From: Silurus meridionalis
Lineage: Eukaryota > Chordata > Actinopteri > Siluriformes > Siluridae
DNA: 64,000 bases
Assembly (NCBI RefSeq): GCF_014805685.1
Contig: NC_060909.1
Location: forward strand, 4,976,292 to 5,040,291
Direction of reading: 5' to 3'
Part shown: positions 13,088 through 25,718 of the stretch, piece after piece
Position numbering within the stretch: the stretch's first letter is position 1
Layout: the number at the start of each line of letters is the position of its first letter
Notes under the pieces: model-generated
Told to the model about the DNA's origin: nothing
Databases searched by the model: none
What the model saw: the letters and a program-made list of their open reading frames with translations, nothing else
Translations under genes and position numbers: made by a program

Positions 13088-13507
13088 TAATGTAGTAACA
13101 TGAAATTTTGCCTTCACTTGAGGTACAAGACTCAAACTTGTTTCAGCATGACAATGTCCCTGTGTACAAAGCCAGTTCCATGAAGATATGCTTTACATGG
13201 GTTGGAGTGGACGATCTTAAGATCTTGAACTCTGCTATAAAGTCCTAAAACCTAATGAACACCTTCGGGATGAATGTGAACACTGACTGCACCCCAGGTC
13301 TTCTCACCTCACCTACTTTACATCAGTACTCGATTTTACTAACATCCTTGTAGCTGAATGAACACAAATCTCCACAAGATCTAGTGGAACATCTTCTCAG
13401 GAGAGTGGAGGTTATTATAGGTTCAAATGCGGAGGAAACGTGGAATAAGATGTTCAAAAAGAATCATGCAACATTCTTATGATCAGGTGTCCACAAATTA
13501 TTTTCCA
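13088..13507 (+). mobile_element. Tc1-like relic, short family, copy in minisatellite
   Basis: The sequence matches the body shared by about ten relics in this window. It includes tttcagcatgacaatgtcc, encoding the Tc1 transposase QHDN motif at the second catalytic Asp, and aatgaacaccttcgggatga, a decayed form of the PIEHLWDE motif around the catalytic Glu. It ends with ...caggtgtccacaaatta, a decayed inverted-repeat end. The left terminus is missing. No open transposase frame remains. Confidence 0.8.
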
Positions 13508-13833
13508 TATCTGATTTTAGAAAGCAACAAAACCCCATTACTACAATTTGTGTACAGTGATATGTTCGAAAGAAATGATGAAAGACAAAAAACGAATTTG
13601 ACGAATAACCTATGCAATCCAGGTTTGGGAAGATAATCTAGAGGCAATAATAATTCTTCCACATTTCCTGTTTGTCATCTGATAGTTGTTCTTTTCTGAT
13701 GTTAAGAATAATACTTCAAATCATTCTAAATGAATATATTATATAAAAATTATAATTATTAAAATAATAATGAATATATTTCTGACCCGAGCTAAACTGA
13801 TGAAACACTATTCTGTTGATATAAACAATAGTG
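13508..13833. repeat. Resumed minisatellite unit and duplicated leader
   Basis: Right after the Tc1 relic the minisatellite resumes (tatctgattttagaaagcaa and the following tttgtgtacagtgatatg). This supports insertion into an existing array. At about 13590-13690 a diverged second copy of the leader seen at 12815-12900 appears. AT-rich spacer follows. Confidence 0.6.
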
Positions 13834-14093
13834 AATATTTTGTTTAATGATAGCTGACATTAGCTACGTAACTAAACCCTTAGTACAAATTGTGTTCAGT
13901 TATAACTGATATTAGCGACTTAACCAAACACTTTCTACAAGTTCTGTTTAGTAATATCTGATCTTAGCCACATAACTAAACCAATAAAACAAATTGTGTT
14001 CCGTGATATATGATGTTAGCATGCTAACTAAACTCCTAGCATGAATTGTGTTCAGTGATATCTAACATTAGCTGAATAACTAAACCTATAGTT
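13834..14093. repeat. 52-bp minisatellite, block 2
   Basis: Five diverged head-to-tail units. Unit starts at 13886, 13938, 13990 and 14042 are exactly 52 bp apart, with a partial unit before 13886. Units share caaattgtgttcagtgatat and a following ttagc...aactaaac core. There is no open frame and no known repeat family that I recognise. Confidence 0.9.
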
Positions 14094-15498
<1,405 letters not shown>

Positions 15499-15503
<5 letters not shown>

Positions 15504-17318
15504 TTTATAGAACCATGAAACCTATATAAATCATTACATACCTCTATAGTAAATATATAACCTATATAAATTAACATATACCAGTAATAAATATAAAATT
15601 ATATAACCTATATCTTATATCTCCCTCCCTCTTGCTTTTAAAACAATTTTATTCTGGTGAGAGTTGTGATAGATTCGGATCCTATACCAGAATCACTGGT
15701 TGGAATACATCCTGTAGTAGATGCCAGTCAAACTCAGGGCATGATGCTCACATATTCATACATTTTCTCAAACCCAGGGGCAGTTGTGATTGTTCCTGGT
15801 GCCCTCTGCAGCATTGGCTAAACAATTCTATTCAACCCAGGTGCATTTGCGTTCAATTTACATCATCACAAACGTGCACATGAGAACACAACGTGATTTT
15901 CTTTGGGGCATTTATCTGCAGTAGAGTGAAGGACGCTTGTGCCTGTGTGAATCTCATAGAGTGGTGTAATTTATCAAATGTACAGGAGAAAGCGGCTGTC
16001 TCTTTTTTGAGGAGGCCGCTTATTTCAAATAATTCATGGTACATGCATTATGAATGCGAATAATGTTGTCATGCAGGTAATCTCAGGTTCCAGGCTTCTA
16101 CCAATTTTTCATGCAAACTGTGTTTTGTTTCAGACTAAACCCCAAGTTTAACATAATTTTAGACAATGAACCTAAAAACATGTTTTTAGAAGGTGAGAAG
16201 AAGCTGGTGGAAACATACAGATACAAGGAGATGACATATAGAATTCCTTACAGACGTACAAACAATACAAACCTGAACTCAAGAGCAAATCCTTGGCCTC
16301 GTTTAAACATATTTAGAATCATTTGATCTCATATAGAACAAGATCAGATCAAAATACACTGTGATTGACCTTTTTTCAAAATCAAATGCTTATTGCTTAA
16401 ATGCCCAAATGCTAAGTAATGCTGCTCTAAACACATTTTTCCGCAAGGTATAGAAAAGCAGACGTTATAACAATGCTTGGTATAGAGTCAGAGTAACACA
16501 AACAGCACTTTACAGAGTTTTTATGAACGAATGTCTTTTCAATAGTCAACAAGAGAGAGGTGTGTGTAATTGATGAAGGGTAACCCAGCTAATGGCCCAG
16601 TGATGGAATCCACTGGCTTGGATGAAGGTATGCTGTGTAGTCTTTCTCGTGCTGCTGTAAAAGATACTGAAATGGATTGCAATTTGTTACATAAATCTAA
16701 TTTTTAACCTCTAATCTGACTCCAATTGTAAATAAAGATTTATCTTGAATATATATATAAATCAAGCTGATCACCTTATTGGTTGTATTTCTTCTCTAAT
16801 TTTAATAGATTATTCTAAACATTCTTTCTTTTCAAATAATTATTCATTATGGACCCTTAGTCGCTTAGAGCCTTGTGCTTGGCTAACAATACCTGCTCAA
16901 GGAGGCACATTGGCCTGTCCGAGTCTTAGTCAGAAAAAATATAACCGTAAGCTAATATCTTTAAATAGCCGTTCAATGCTTGCTCATGCATTAGGAATAT
17001 TTGATTTAGTCACTTTGTCAAAACTTGCTTAGTCAGTGATAGTCAGAAATCAGAACGCCACAGACATTGTAACACCAGACTGCATTATCTTCTAGATATA
17101 ATTTATATAATATACATTTCAGAGTTAATCAAGAATTGTACAATTATTTGCCAGGCAATAATCAATAAACAAATGTCAAATCTAAAACAAATAATAAAAG
17201 AAAGTTACACAACATGATCAGCAATAAACCAAACACTGTAGTTAAGCAATGCAGTATACAAAAGATTTGTTAAAGAGTCACTGTACCTGACAATAGAAAC
17301 ACACAGAAATACAAAATT
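15499..17318. other. Non-coding stretch, no gene seen
   Basis: AT-rich and mainly unique. Frames such as 15632-15883 and 16745-17032 have no conserved motifs or exon-like continuity. No mobile element end recognised. Confidence 0.5.
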
Positions 17319-17593
17319 GTGTTCTGTATTGTTTAAAGACTATTAATCACACTCTTGATATCACCCAAATAAGGATGGGTTCCCCTTTTGATTCTGGATT
17401 CTCTAAAGGTTTCTTCCTCATAACATCTAAGGGAGTTTTTCTTTGCCACTGTCGCCATGGCTGCTCATCAGGGATAAACACACACTATTCACCTTAACTA
17501 AATTCGGTAAAGCTGCTTTGAGACAATGCTTGTTGTGAAAAGTGCTATAGAAATAAACTTGACTTGACTTGACTTGACTTGACTTGACTTGAC
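17319..17593 (+). mobile_element. 5'-truncated LINE 3' end with TTGAC tail
   Basis: It matches the 3' untranslated part of the longer LINE fragment at 20608-21493. Shared stretches include ctcttgat.tcacccaaat, the gctgctcatcagggataaa segment and gtaaagctgctttgagacaa. It ends in seven ACTTG/TTGAC pentamers. The 5' cut fits target-primed reverse transcription that stopped early. Repeats of this type are common in teleost genomes. Confidence 0.85.
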
Positions 17594-18310
17594 AAAATGC
17601 TTCCCTGTGTGTTTCACCAAATCTCTTTGAATTAAATTATAAAAACTCATAAATTCAAAGTAATAAAAGGTTTGCAAACCCTTTCTTGGGACAGGAGGGG
17701 ACCTAAAACCAAATACTACCTAAGTAAAAACCAACACCTGATTATACCGGGACAACCCTCACATCAGTAGGACAGAATTTTACCCAAACCTGAGATCTTT
17801 GTTTTTGGTCTGTTCTACTCATATGGGACTGAGATCATATTTCCATTCACACCGATACCTTTAAAATGATACCAAACATGTAAAGATAAAATTCAGACAT
17901 TCCAGGAACTTCTAAGTCACCTTTCCATGACCCGGCCATATCCCCAGCAGGGAAAGAGGTGGGCTCAAGGATGGGTAAGACGGCATCTGAACAAAGTTCT
18001 TTCTCTCCTCAGATTAAAGAGATTGTACATATATTTGTTTATATTTATAATTATGACTAGTGATGAGGAACTTACATAGGATGGATTCCCTTTTGAATCT
18101 GTTTCTCTAAGAATTCTTCCTCAACATCATCGCATCTAGTTCACTCAATAGAGATACATTTCTATATTTCTATATACATGTATATTCTTATCTTATCTTG
18201 TTTATTGTTTTCAATCTGTTAACATAAAGTTAAAGGTGAGCACATTAAAACTTCAGTAAATGTTTGGCGGCCTGAAAAAACCTCTCTCATTGTACAATTC
18301 TTTTATTATA
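17594..18310. other. Non-coding stretch with small LINE scrap
   Basis: Mostly unique AT-rich sequence. At about 18066-18140 a diverged scrap (ggatggattcccttttgaat, then ttcttcctcaacatc) resembles the same LINE 3' region found at 17319 and 20608. Confidence 0.45.
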
Positions 18311-18605
18311 TAGTATAGTGGACAAAAATATTGGGACACCTGACTTTTCCAGCTATATGAAGTTTTTCCTCAAACTGTTACTGCAAAGGTGAAGGCACAC
18401 AATTGTATTGGATGTCTTTGGATTTGCTAGCATAACATTTTCTCTTAGCATGAGTAGAAAACCCAGATCTGTTCCAGCATGACAATGCTCTTGTGCACAA
18501 AATAAAAGCCAGGTCCATGAACATGTGGTTCGAACCGGAAGATTTTGAGCGGCCTGTTATAGCCATGACTTCTATCCTATTGAACACCTTTGACATTAAT
18601 TCGAA
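18311..18605 (+). mobile_element. Tc1-like relic, left part, short family
   Basis: It starts with a decayed terminal repeat (tagtggacaaaaatattggg acacctgac). It carries gatctgttccagcatgacaa, the QHD.. transposase motif, and then attgaacacctttgacatt, a decayed PIEHL motif. The right end is missing. No open frame remains. Confidence 0.8.
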
Positions 18606-19828
18606 TTCGTAGTCCATATAGTGCACAGGAAATACATTTGTAAAATGCAAAACCATTTTTTTACAGATCCAGTACAATGTTTTGCAAGTGAATTTGAATA
18701 TCCAAAATCCAATTAACATTTAAATTTGAATAATCGTATATTTTTTTAATGGACACTTCAGAATTTTTAAAAATGTATCTGAGATTTCCATCATGAGATT
18801 AAGACATAAGATGAAGATGAATATATAGGGTGTGCAAAAAATAAATAAAAAAGGCTGTGAATTTCCATTTATCATTCTTTAAAAGGATTTTGAAGCAGAA
18901 ATCAGAATCCTGGAAAAAAATAATCAATCAAATATAAAATAATAATTACTATTTCAATATGAGGAGCATGAATAGAAATAAATTAATGAGCTCTCCAGAA
19001 GTGTGATGACAGGCGTCACTCCCCTGCCCTCCCATCTGTCACTCTATCCATCTCTCAAATGAAGATTTATAGACAAGGATGAGACCGAGAGAGAGCTTTC
19101 ATAACAATGTGAATAATTTACCTCTGTCATCTGTTCATAAATGTCGAGCTGATCCCAGTGGCTGTTCTGTGTGCCGTCCAGCATGGGTCGTCACGGCGTG
19201 GTACGATGTGCATCCATACACATCTGGGTGTTACATTGGCAGTATGGCTGAGCTCACATCAAAGGCCACAGTTCTGTACGACTGCAGGCTAACACCCTCA
19301 TTCACTTCAATCAGCTTCAATCCTTCGGTGACCTTCAATCCAGCGCAATTTATACAGTGTATAATTCATAACCCTCCGACTTCTTGAGAGCAATTCTGGA
19401 GTGCATTTGATGTGGAGGTTTGTCTGTAATTGGCAGTCGGGTTAATAGAAGTGAGTTTGTCAGCTATGTCAGGTAATTGTAGAGATCATTTTTCTGTGAT
19501 TTGATTTGAAAGAGCTGCTTGTTTAAGAGAGGAAAAAGCCTATAACAGACCTTCTTACTGCACTAAGTAGAAAAAAGGTTCTATATGAACGTGTCACTAA
19601 ATACATTCATACATGCCTGAATGAGAACACACATACAGACTCACAGCTAAACCAGAACACACACACACATTCACCTTAATCCTCTCATTTCATCACAGCG
19701 AGCAGCAGTTCCATCATCTATATCAGAGACAGACATGTTTGGTCTCCTGTTGCTCCATGTCCAAATGAAACTCTGAGGCATACAGAGAATCAACTAATCT
19801 GCATGAATCTTGGTGTCAGTCAAGCCTG

Positions 19829-19912
<84 letters not shown>

Positions 19913-20020
19913 CGTATGTGGGCTCACCTGGCTGCTTATACTTTCACACACCAGCTTAGGAATACGAAGCAGGAGCTACGTGCTTCTGTGCTCTCGATAA
20001 GATTTTTCTACTTCATTCCT
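18606..20020. other. Non-coding stretch, candidate conserved part
   Basis: About 19040-19440 is less AT-rich, lacks repeats and may be constrained non-coding DNA (impression only). A TG microsatellite follows at 19831. The 102-codon frame at 19079-19387 has no known motif. No gene can be supported. Confidence 0.3.
19831..19917. repeat. (TG)n microsatellite, interrupted
   Basis: TG dinucleotides with TATATG interruptions. Cysteine/valine-rich frames across it are translation artefacts. Confidence 0.95.
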
Positions 20021-20250
20021 TTCGTTTATTTGTCACATACACATTCATACAGAGCACGACATGTAGTGAAATGCTTTTTATGACTGCCAAACATGTAAAT
20101 AGAAATAGAGTATAAAAACATTTAATAAAAATTAAGTATAAAAGTATACAAAAAGAAGAAAGTATAAATATACTTATATATAGTATATATATTATAAAGT
20201 ATAAAATGTACATACAAAAATAAGACAAATAGGGATAGGTATGGATATGA
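20021..20250. repeat. Possible dispersed-repeat fragment
   Basis: The phrase tttgtcacatacacattcat, followed by agtgaaatgctttttatgac, resembles the end of a dispersed teleost repeat, then AT-rich decayed text. Family not identified. Confidence 0.35.
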
Positions 20251-20607
20251 CAATAATGGATATTCACAGTAGTCCAGATTTACAGATATTTTATCCAAAT
20301 TATAATTTTTTTTTCTATAAAATCTATAAAAACATAAAACTGGTGTCCACATTATTTTCATGTATTGTGTGTCCTTGATAATATCAAAGAATAACTTTAG
20401 TTTTATTCACTGCTGAGATTCTGATATATTTAAAAGGAATAATATGAGCTCCAATAATAATCAGGTGCCCTGTAATAGAGAAAGGTCCTATTTTGGAGTA
20501 TTGGTGATACTGTGACAAGGTTGTGGGCTGTTGATAATAAAAGTTCCACTGAGCTACCAGTTTCCTATTTAAATATATAATTCAGAAACTATTGCAAATT
20601 CCTAGAA

Positions 20608-21493
20608 TAGCAAAGTCCACTAAAGGCGGGAGATCATTCTCACATTTAGCTCCTAAACTTTAGAATAGTCTTCCTGACAGTGTCCGGGGCTCAGACACAC
20701 TCTCCCAGTTTAAGTGCAGATTACAAACGTATCTTTTTAGCAAAGCCTACACATAACATACGTCTCACATCATAACCTTGTGCTCCAGAACATATGATCA
20801 GATGCACATTATCAACTTGTGCTGTAATATCATGAACAGTAGCTACGCTAATTTCTCTCCACTGCTTCTCTTTCTCTCCCCATCACGAGGCATCCTGAGG
20901 TTTGGCCAGCTCCAGTCACGTCCCACCTCATGAAGATTATGGACCTTTAAAGAAGTAGATGCCGAACTCGCAAACCATCTTCCAGATCCCAAACCATCTA
21001 CTAGTACTAATTGGATCCCGGTACATGTGTGGAGTTTTGACATTGGACCTCCTGGATTGTTTAAAGGCTCTGGCATGCAGAAGCTGGTGCTGGATCTGTA
21101 ATGATCACAAATGTTGAGCTCAGTAGCTCCTAGTTTTATAACCATAAAGACTGTATAAGACTGTAGAAAGAACATTACTTATAATCACACACTCCAGTGC
21201 TCATTTTAGTTCTCACTCTCCAGTGTTTTGTATTGTTGAAAACTTTATGACCAAACTCTTGATGTCACCCAAATGAGGATGTGGTTCCCCTTTTGAGTCT
21301 GGTTCCTCTCAAGGTTTCCTACTCATAACACCTAAGGAAGTTTTTCCTTCGCCATGGTCACCACGGTCGCCACGGCTTGCTCATCAGGGATAAATACACA
21401 TCGTTCACCTTAACTGTTGATTTCTGTAAAGCTGCTTTGAGACAATGTCTGTTGTAAAAAGCGCAACAGAAATAAACTTGACTTGACTTGACA
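20608..21493 (+). mobile_element. LINE 3' end: RT C-terminal relic plus 3' UTR
   Basis: A LINE of the CR1/L2/Rex1 type by C-terminal motif, family uncertain. From 20610 to 20756 the plus-strand frame reads LAPKL, an in-frame stop where Trp is expected, then NSLPDSVRGSDTLSQFK and SKAYT before a natural stop. This matches the 'APKLWNSLP..R' tail of such reverse-transcriptase polyproteins. A 3' untranslated region of about 740 bp follows and ends in TTGAC pentamers (about 21474-21493). The 5' part is missing, as is usual for LINE insertions. The copy at 17319 belongs to the same family. Confidence 0.8.
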
Positions 21494-21559
21494 AATTCCA
21501 ATACACTTGAAATAATAAAGAAATTTGTAAAGAAATATTTGAGTTCAACAGTGCAAAGT

Positions 21560-21872
21560 AATGGAGAGTGTGTTAGAGAGGTGAAGAAAAGAGTGCAGGC
21601 AGGGTGGAGTGGGTGGAGAAGAGTGATAGCAGGAGTGATTTGAGATAGAAGAGTATCAGCAAGAGTGAAAGGGAAAGTTTATAGGACTGTGATGAGACCT
21701 GCTACAGTATGTGGTATGGTTTAGTGGCATTGACAAAAAGACAGGAGGCGAAGCTGAAGGTGGCAAAGTTGAAGATTTACCTATTTATATCAATGATGGA
21801 CAGGATTAGAGTTTGTTAGAGGGTTGTGTGCAGAGAAAGGACATGGGGTATATCTGTAGAAGAATGCTGATA
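21560..21872 (+). mobile_element. RTE-type LINE relic
   Basis: One frame over 21636-21760 reads GVI, stop, DRRVSARVKGKVYRTVMRPA and, after further stops, QKDRR. This matches the region after the catalytic core of RTE-clade reverse transcriptases (typical text D.RV..R.KGK.Y..V.RPA..YG). Several in-frame stops show it is dead. The fragment ends exactly where a Tc1 element is inserted at the TA at 21873. It does not resume beyond that element, so the insertion sits at or near the relic's end. Confidence 0.7.
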
Positions 21873-21874
21873 TA

Positions 21875-23365
21875 CAGTGAGAAAATAAGTATTTGAACAC
21901 CCTGCTATTTTGCAAGTTCTCCCACTTAGAAATCATGGAGGGGTCTGAAATTGTCATCGTAGGTGCATGTCCATTGGGAGAGACATAATCTAAAAAAAAA
22001 AATACAGAAATCACAATATATGATTTTTAAACTATTTATTTGTATGATACAGCTGCAAATAAGTATTTGAACACCTGTCTATCAGCTAGAATTCTGACCC
22101 TCAAAGACCTGTTAGTCTGCCTTTAAAATGTCCACCTCCACTACATATATTATCCTAAATTAGATGCACCTGTTTGACGTTGTTAGCTGCATAAAGACAC
22201 CTGTCCACCCCATACAATCAGTAAGAATCCAACTACTAACATGGCCAAGACCAAAGAGCTGTCCAAAGACACTAGAGACAAAATTGTACACCTCCACAAG
22301 GCTGGAAAGGGCTACGGGGAAATCGCCAAGCAGCTTGGTGAAAAAAGGTCCACTGTTGGAGCAATCATTAGAAAATGGAAGAAGCTAAACATGACTGTTA
22401 ATCTCCCTCGGACTGGGGCTCCATGCAAGATCTCACCTCGTGGGGTCTCAATGATCCTAACGAAGGTAAAGAAATCAGCCCAGAACTACACGGGAGGAGC
22501 TGGTCAATGACCTGAAAAGAGCTGGGACCACCGTTTCCAAGGTTACTGTTGGTAATACACTAAAACGTCATGGTTTGAAATCATGCATGGCACGGAAGGG
22601 TACCCTGCTTAAACCAGCACATGTCCAGGCACGTCTTAAGTTTGCCAATGACCATTTGGATGATCCAGAGGAGTCATGGGAGAAAATCATGTGGTCAGAT
22701 GAGACCAAAATAGAACTTTTGGGTCATAATTCCACTAAACGTGTTTGGAGGAAGAAGAATGATGAGTACCATCCCAAGAACACCATCCCTACTGTGAAGC
22801 ATGGGGGTAGTAGCATCATGCTTTGGGGGTGTTTTTCTGCACATGGGACAGGGCGACTGCACTGTATTAAGGAGAGGATGACCGGGGCCATGTATTGCGA
22901 GATTTTGGGGAACCACGGCCTTCCCTCAGTTAGAGCATTGAAGATGGGTCGAGGCTGGGTCTTCCAACATGACAATGACCCGAAGCACACAGCCAGGATA
23001 ACCAAGGAGTGGCTCTGTAAGAAGCATATCAAGGTTCTGGCGTGGCCTAGCCAGTCTCCAGACCTAAACCCAATAGAGAATCTTTGGAGGGAGCTCAAAC
23101 TCTGTGTGGAGGAGTGGGCCAAAATCCCTCCTGCAGTGTGCAAACCTAGTGAAAAACTACAGGAAACGTTTGACCTATTTGCAGCTGTATCATACAAATA
23201 AATAGTTTAAAAAAATCATACATTGTGATTTCTGGATTTTTTTTTTTAGATTATGTCTCTCACAGTGGACATGCACCTACGATGACAATTTCAGACCCCT
23301 CCATGATTTCTAAGTGGGAGAACTTGCAAAATAGCAGGGTGTTCAAAAACTTATTTTTCTCACTG
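21875..23365 (+). mobile_element. Tc1/mariner element, 1.49 kb, long inverted repeats
   Basis: A complete element by its ends. CAGTGAGAAAA begins at 21875 and its inverted copy ends at 23365, with TA on both sides (21873-21874 and 23366-23367), the standard Tc1 target duplication. The inverted repeats are unusually long, about 187 bp on the left (to 22061) and 190 bp on the right (from 23176), and differ by only a few bases by eye. The start motif recurs at the inner edge of the left arm (aagtatttgaacacc near 22061), giving a direct-repeat layout. The transposase inside is broken. Confidence 0.97.
22241..23201 (+). pseudogene. Tc1-like transposase, DD34E, frameshifted
   Basis: A cut-and-paste transposase that would bind the element's inverted repeats and insert at TA. 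The N-terminal part, 22241-22510, carries a paired-like helix-turn-helix ([20 protein letters not shown], then [11 protein letters not shown]). After a frameshift near 22470-22490 the catalytic part continues to 23201 in the next frame. The triad is present: Asp in WSDE (22698-22700), Asp in QHDNDPKHT and Glu in PIENLW, with 34 residues between the last two. The usual GRPR AT-hook-like motif is changed to GAPC. About 15-20 residues seem deleted between RELKL and EEWAKIPP, and the C terminus runs off into the right inverted repeat. It is therefore inactive as it stands. It was recently alive by appearance, since few stops have accumulated. Confidence 0.93.
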
Positions 23366-23680
23366 TAACTCTTCAGGATATTTACCCAATCAAAATAATA
23401 CCAAAAAAAAAAAGATTAATATGACTAAGTAAATAAGTAAATCTATAGAAAAATATTATTATTGATCATCTAAATTTAATGATTTCTAATCATCTGTAAA
23501 CGTCACCTTCTCTATATTTAACTAAAATAAATAAGCAATTACTGGATACTTAAATTGTGAGTAGTATTTAGGAGTTGCTCTTATAAAATCAGTGTATTGA
23601 TGTATTTTAATGAAGTTATAAAGGAATCTTGGAATGAAGGGTTTTTTTTTTCTCTTGAACTGAATTAATGCTGCTTAAAC
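23366..23680. other. AT-rich spacer after the Tc1 element
   Basis: No gene or recognisable repeat. Short A- and T-runs lead up to a CTTT array. Confidence 0.55.
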
Positions 23681-23725
23681 TTCTTTCTTTCTTTCTTTCG
23701 TTCTTTCGTTCTTTCTTTCTTTCGT

Positions 23726-23784
<59 letters not shown>
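23681..23784. repeat. (CTTT)n microsatellite with CGTT variants
   Basis: About 25 CTTT units with several TTCG interruptions in the left third. The right part is pure. Confidence 0.95.
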
Positions 23785-23821
23785 AATCATTTTTAAATAG
23801 TATTTGGTTAAACTGATCCCT

Positions 23822-24052
23822 TCTAGTAGTTCAGATGTTAAGGCTCTGGGTTACTGATCAGCAGGTCAGGGGTTCAAACCTCAGTATCGCCAAGCTGCCA
23901 CTTTTGGGGCCCTTGACCAAGGCCCTTAAGCCTCTGTGCTTAAGGCATGCTGTACCATAGCTGACCCCAGCTCCATACCATCTCTGGGATATGCGAAGAG
24001 AGAATATATTGTGCTATTAAAGGTACATGTGACCAGCATGAAGCAATTTTCT
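23822..24052 (+). mobile_element. tRNA-derived SINE, family A
   Basis: The head has an A-box-like region (agttcagatgttaaggc) and a clear B box (GGTTCAAACCT near 23870). The body includes caagctgccacttttggggc and tgggatatgcgaagag. The tail resembles tatgtgac.ataaa endings. Relatives are at 28.85, 33.31, 38.37 and 59.08 kb. No flanking duplication is obvious. Confidence 0.8.
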
Positions 24053-24560
24053 TTCATTTTATTAATTTTTCAAACCTGATGATGTCAGCGGTAACCAAAT
24101 TCCTACAAGTCCTATGACTTGTAGGAATCTGTATTCTGTCTTAGGTGCTATGAAAAAAGTAATACTAATATAATTTTGGACTAAAGCATGTTCAAAAATA
24201 GCAGTGCGCTTGCAGCTTTGGAAGTGTAGCAGCCCTCAGCCCAATGGCACAGTGGGTACATTATTTGCTGAACATGAGAATACTGAGAGGGCAAGATCAG
24301 GAAAAAATTGGCATACTCTTAAACCCAATTAGCAACATGCTGGCTTTATAACACTAATTTATGCTTGTGCCTGGACAGAAATAAAGTAGTTAGATATACT
24401 TGTCTGAAACATGTGTGCAGTGCTGTAAAGAATCTCAGATACAAAAACGCTGGAACAATAGAAGTAGAATTGAATATTTCAAAGAGCATATGCATAATTG
24501 TGACTTTTAAAAAATCAGAATTCTTGTCTTTATGAGTGTGTATCAGTGTGCGTGTGCGTG
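24053..24560. other. Non-coding stretch, no gene seen
   Basis: Mainly unique AT-rich sequence leading to a TG/CA-rich microsatellite cluster. Confidence 0.5.
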
Positions 24561-24561
24561 T

Positions 24562-24741
24562 GTGCGTGTGTGTCTAGGTGTGTGTGTGTGTATGTGTGTG
24601 CACGCACACATCACCTGTCCAGTCTCTTGTGTGTCCAGCAGCTCATGTATGCTGTCAGACTGAGGTAAGAGAAAGAGAGAGAGACAGAGACAGCATGACC
24701 AGAGAGGCCTCTAGGGCCAATTGCAGGGGTCAGCACTTTAG

Positions 24742-24805
<64 letters not shown>

Positions 24806-24926
24806 ACACACACATTAAAAGAGAGAGAGAGATAACCATGTGGCAGTGATTCGCCTCTGACAGGACCTGTCATAGACTTCAGACGTTGCCATACTGCACT
24901 GTCATACGCACCTGGATTCTGACTAG

Positions 24927-24980
<54 letters not shown>
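24562..24980. repeat. Microsatellite cluster TG, CA and GA
   Basis: Interrupted (TG)n at 24562-24602, (CA)n at 24743-24801 and (GA)n at 24926-24980 lie within 420 bp. The TG tract and the later CA tract are complementary and could pair. Confidence 0.92.
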
Positions 24981-24983
<3 letters not shown>

Positions 24984-25467
24984 AGGTTTGGAATCTGCTT
25001 AGCAAAGTTTTCTAAGAGCTGTCTGCACTGTTGTTTGAATAAAAGGTGAATTTTCTTGTTGTTGATCTAAAAGCTTTTTTTATTTTATTTTTTTCAATTA
25101 AAATATTGACCTTACAATCTGTGTTCTTGAAGTTTCACTCTCACTGTTTCACATTGCAAGTCATAGTTCTGTGTCAGGTTCACTTTGCTTCATTGTACCT
25201 TCTCTCCAGGTGCAGATGAGGCTACGGGATGGGGAGGGCACACGCCTAGGCCCTGTGGGGCATTGTGGGATCTGACAGAGGCTTTCAGGAAGCTCTTAAT
25301 TCCTGGAGCGTGGGTCTCGTCTCTACAGCACCCCACTGAGGGAGCTGAGCTGCCTTAGATCACGCTCTACGTGGGAGAAGCGCTTTGATCGTGGTGCGCT
25401 GCTCTTAGCTAAAGCTTTAAAGCCAGGGACTAGTACTCCATGCCATTAGGTCCTCCATATCTGAGGA

Positions 25468-25531
<64 letters not shown>

Positions 25532-25674
25532 ACTCATACACACAGTGACACAGACTGACGCTGACATTAACATAAGGCAGTGCTCACATCCTTCCTTTCA
25601 ATTCCCTCTTTTTAACTTTTATTGACACAACCTAGAGAAGAGCGAATGAGAGCAAGAGAGAGAGATAGAGAAAT

Positions 25675-25718
<44 letters not shown>

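Noticed and set aside
24562..24980. CRISPR-like or regulated repeat array
   Set aside because: These are simple dinucleotide microsatellites without spacers, in a eukaryotic genome.
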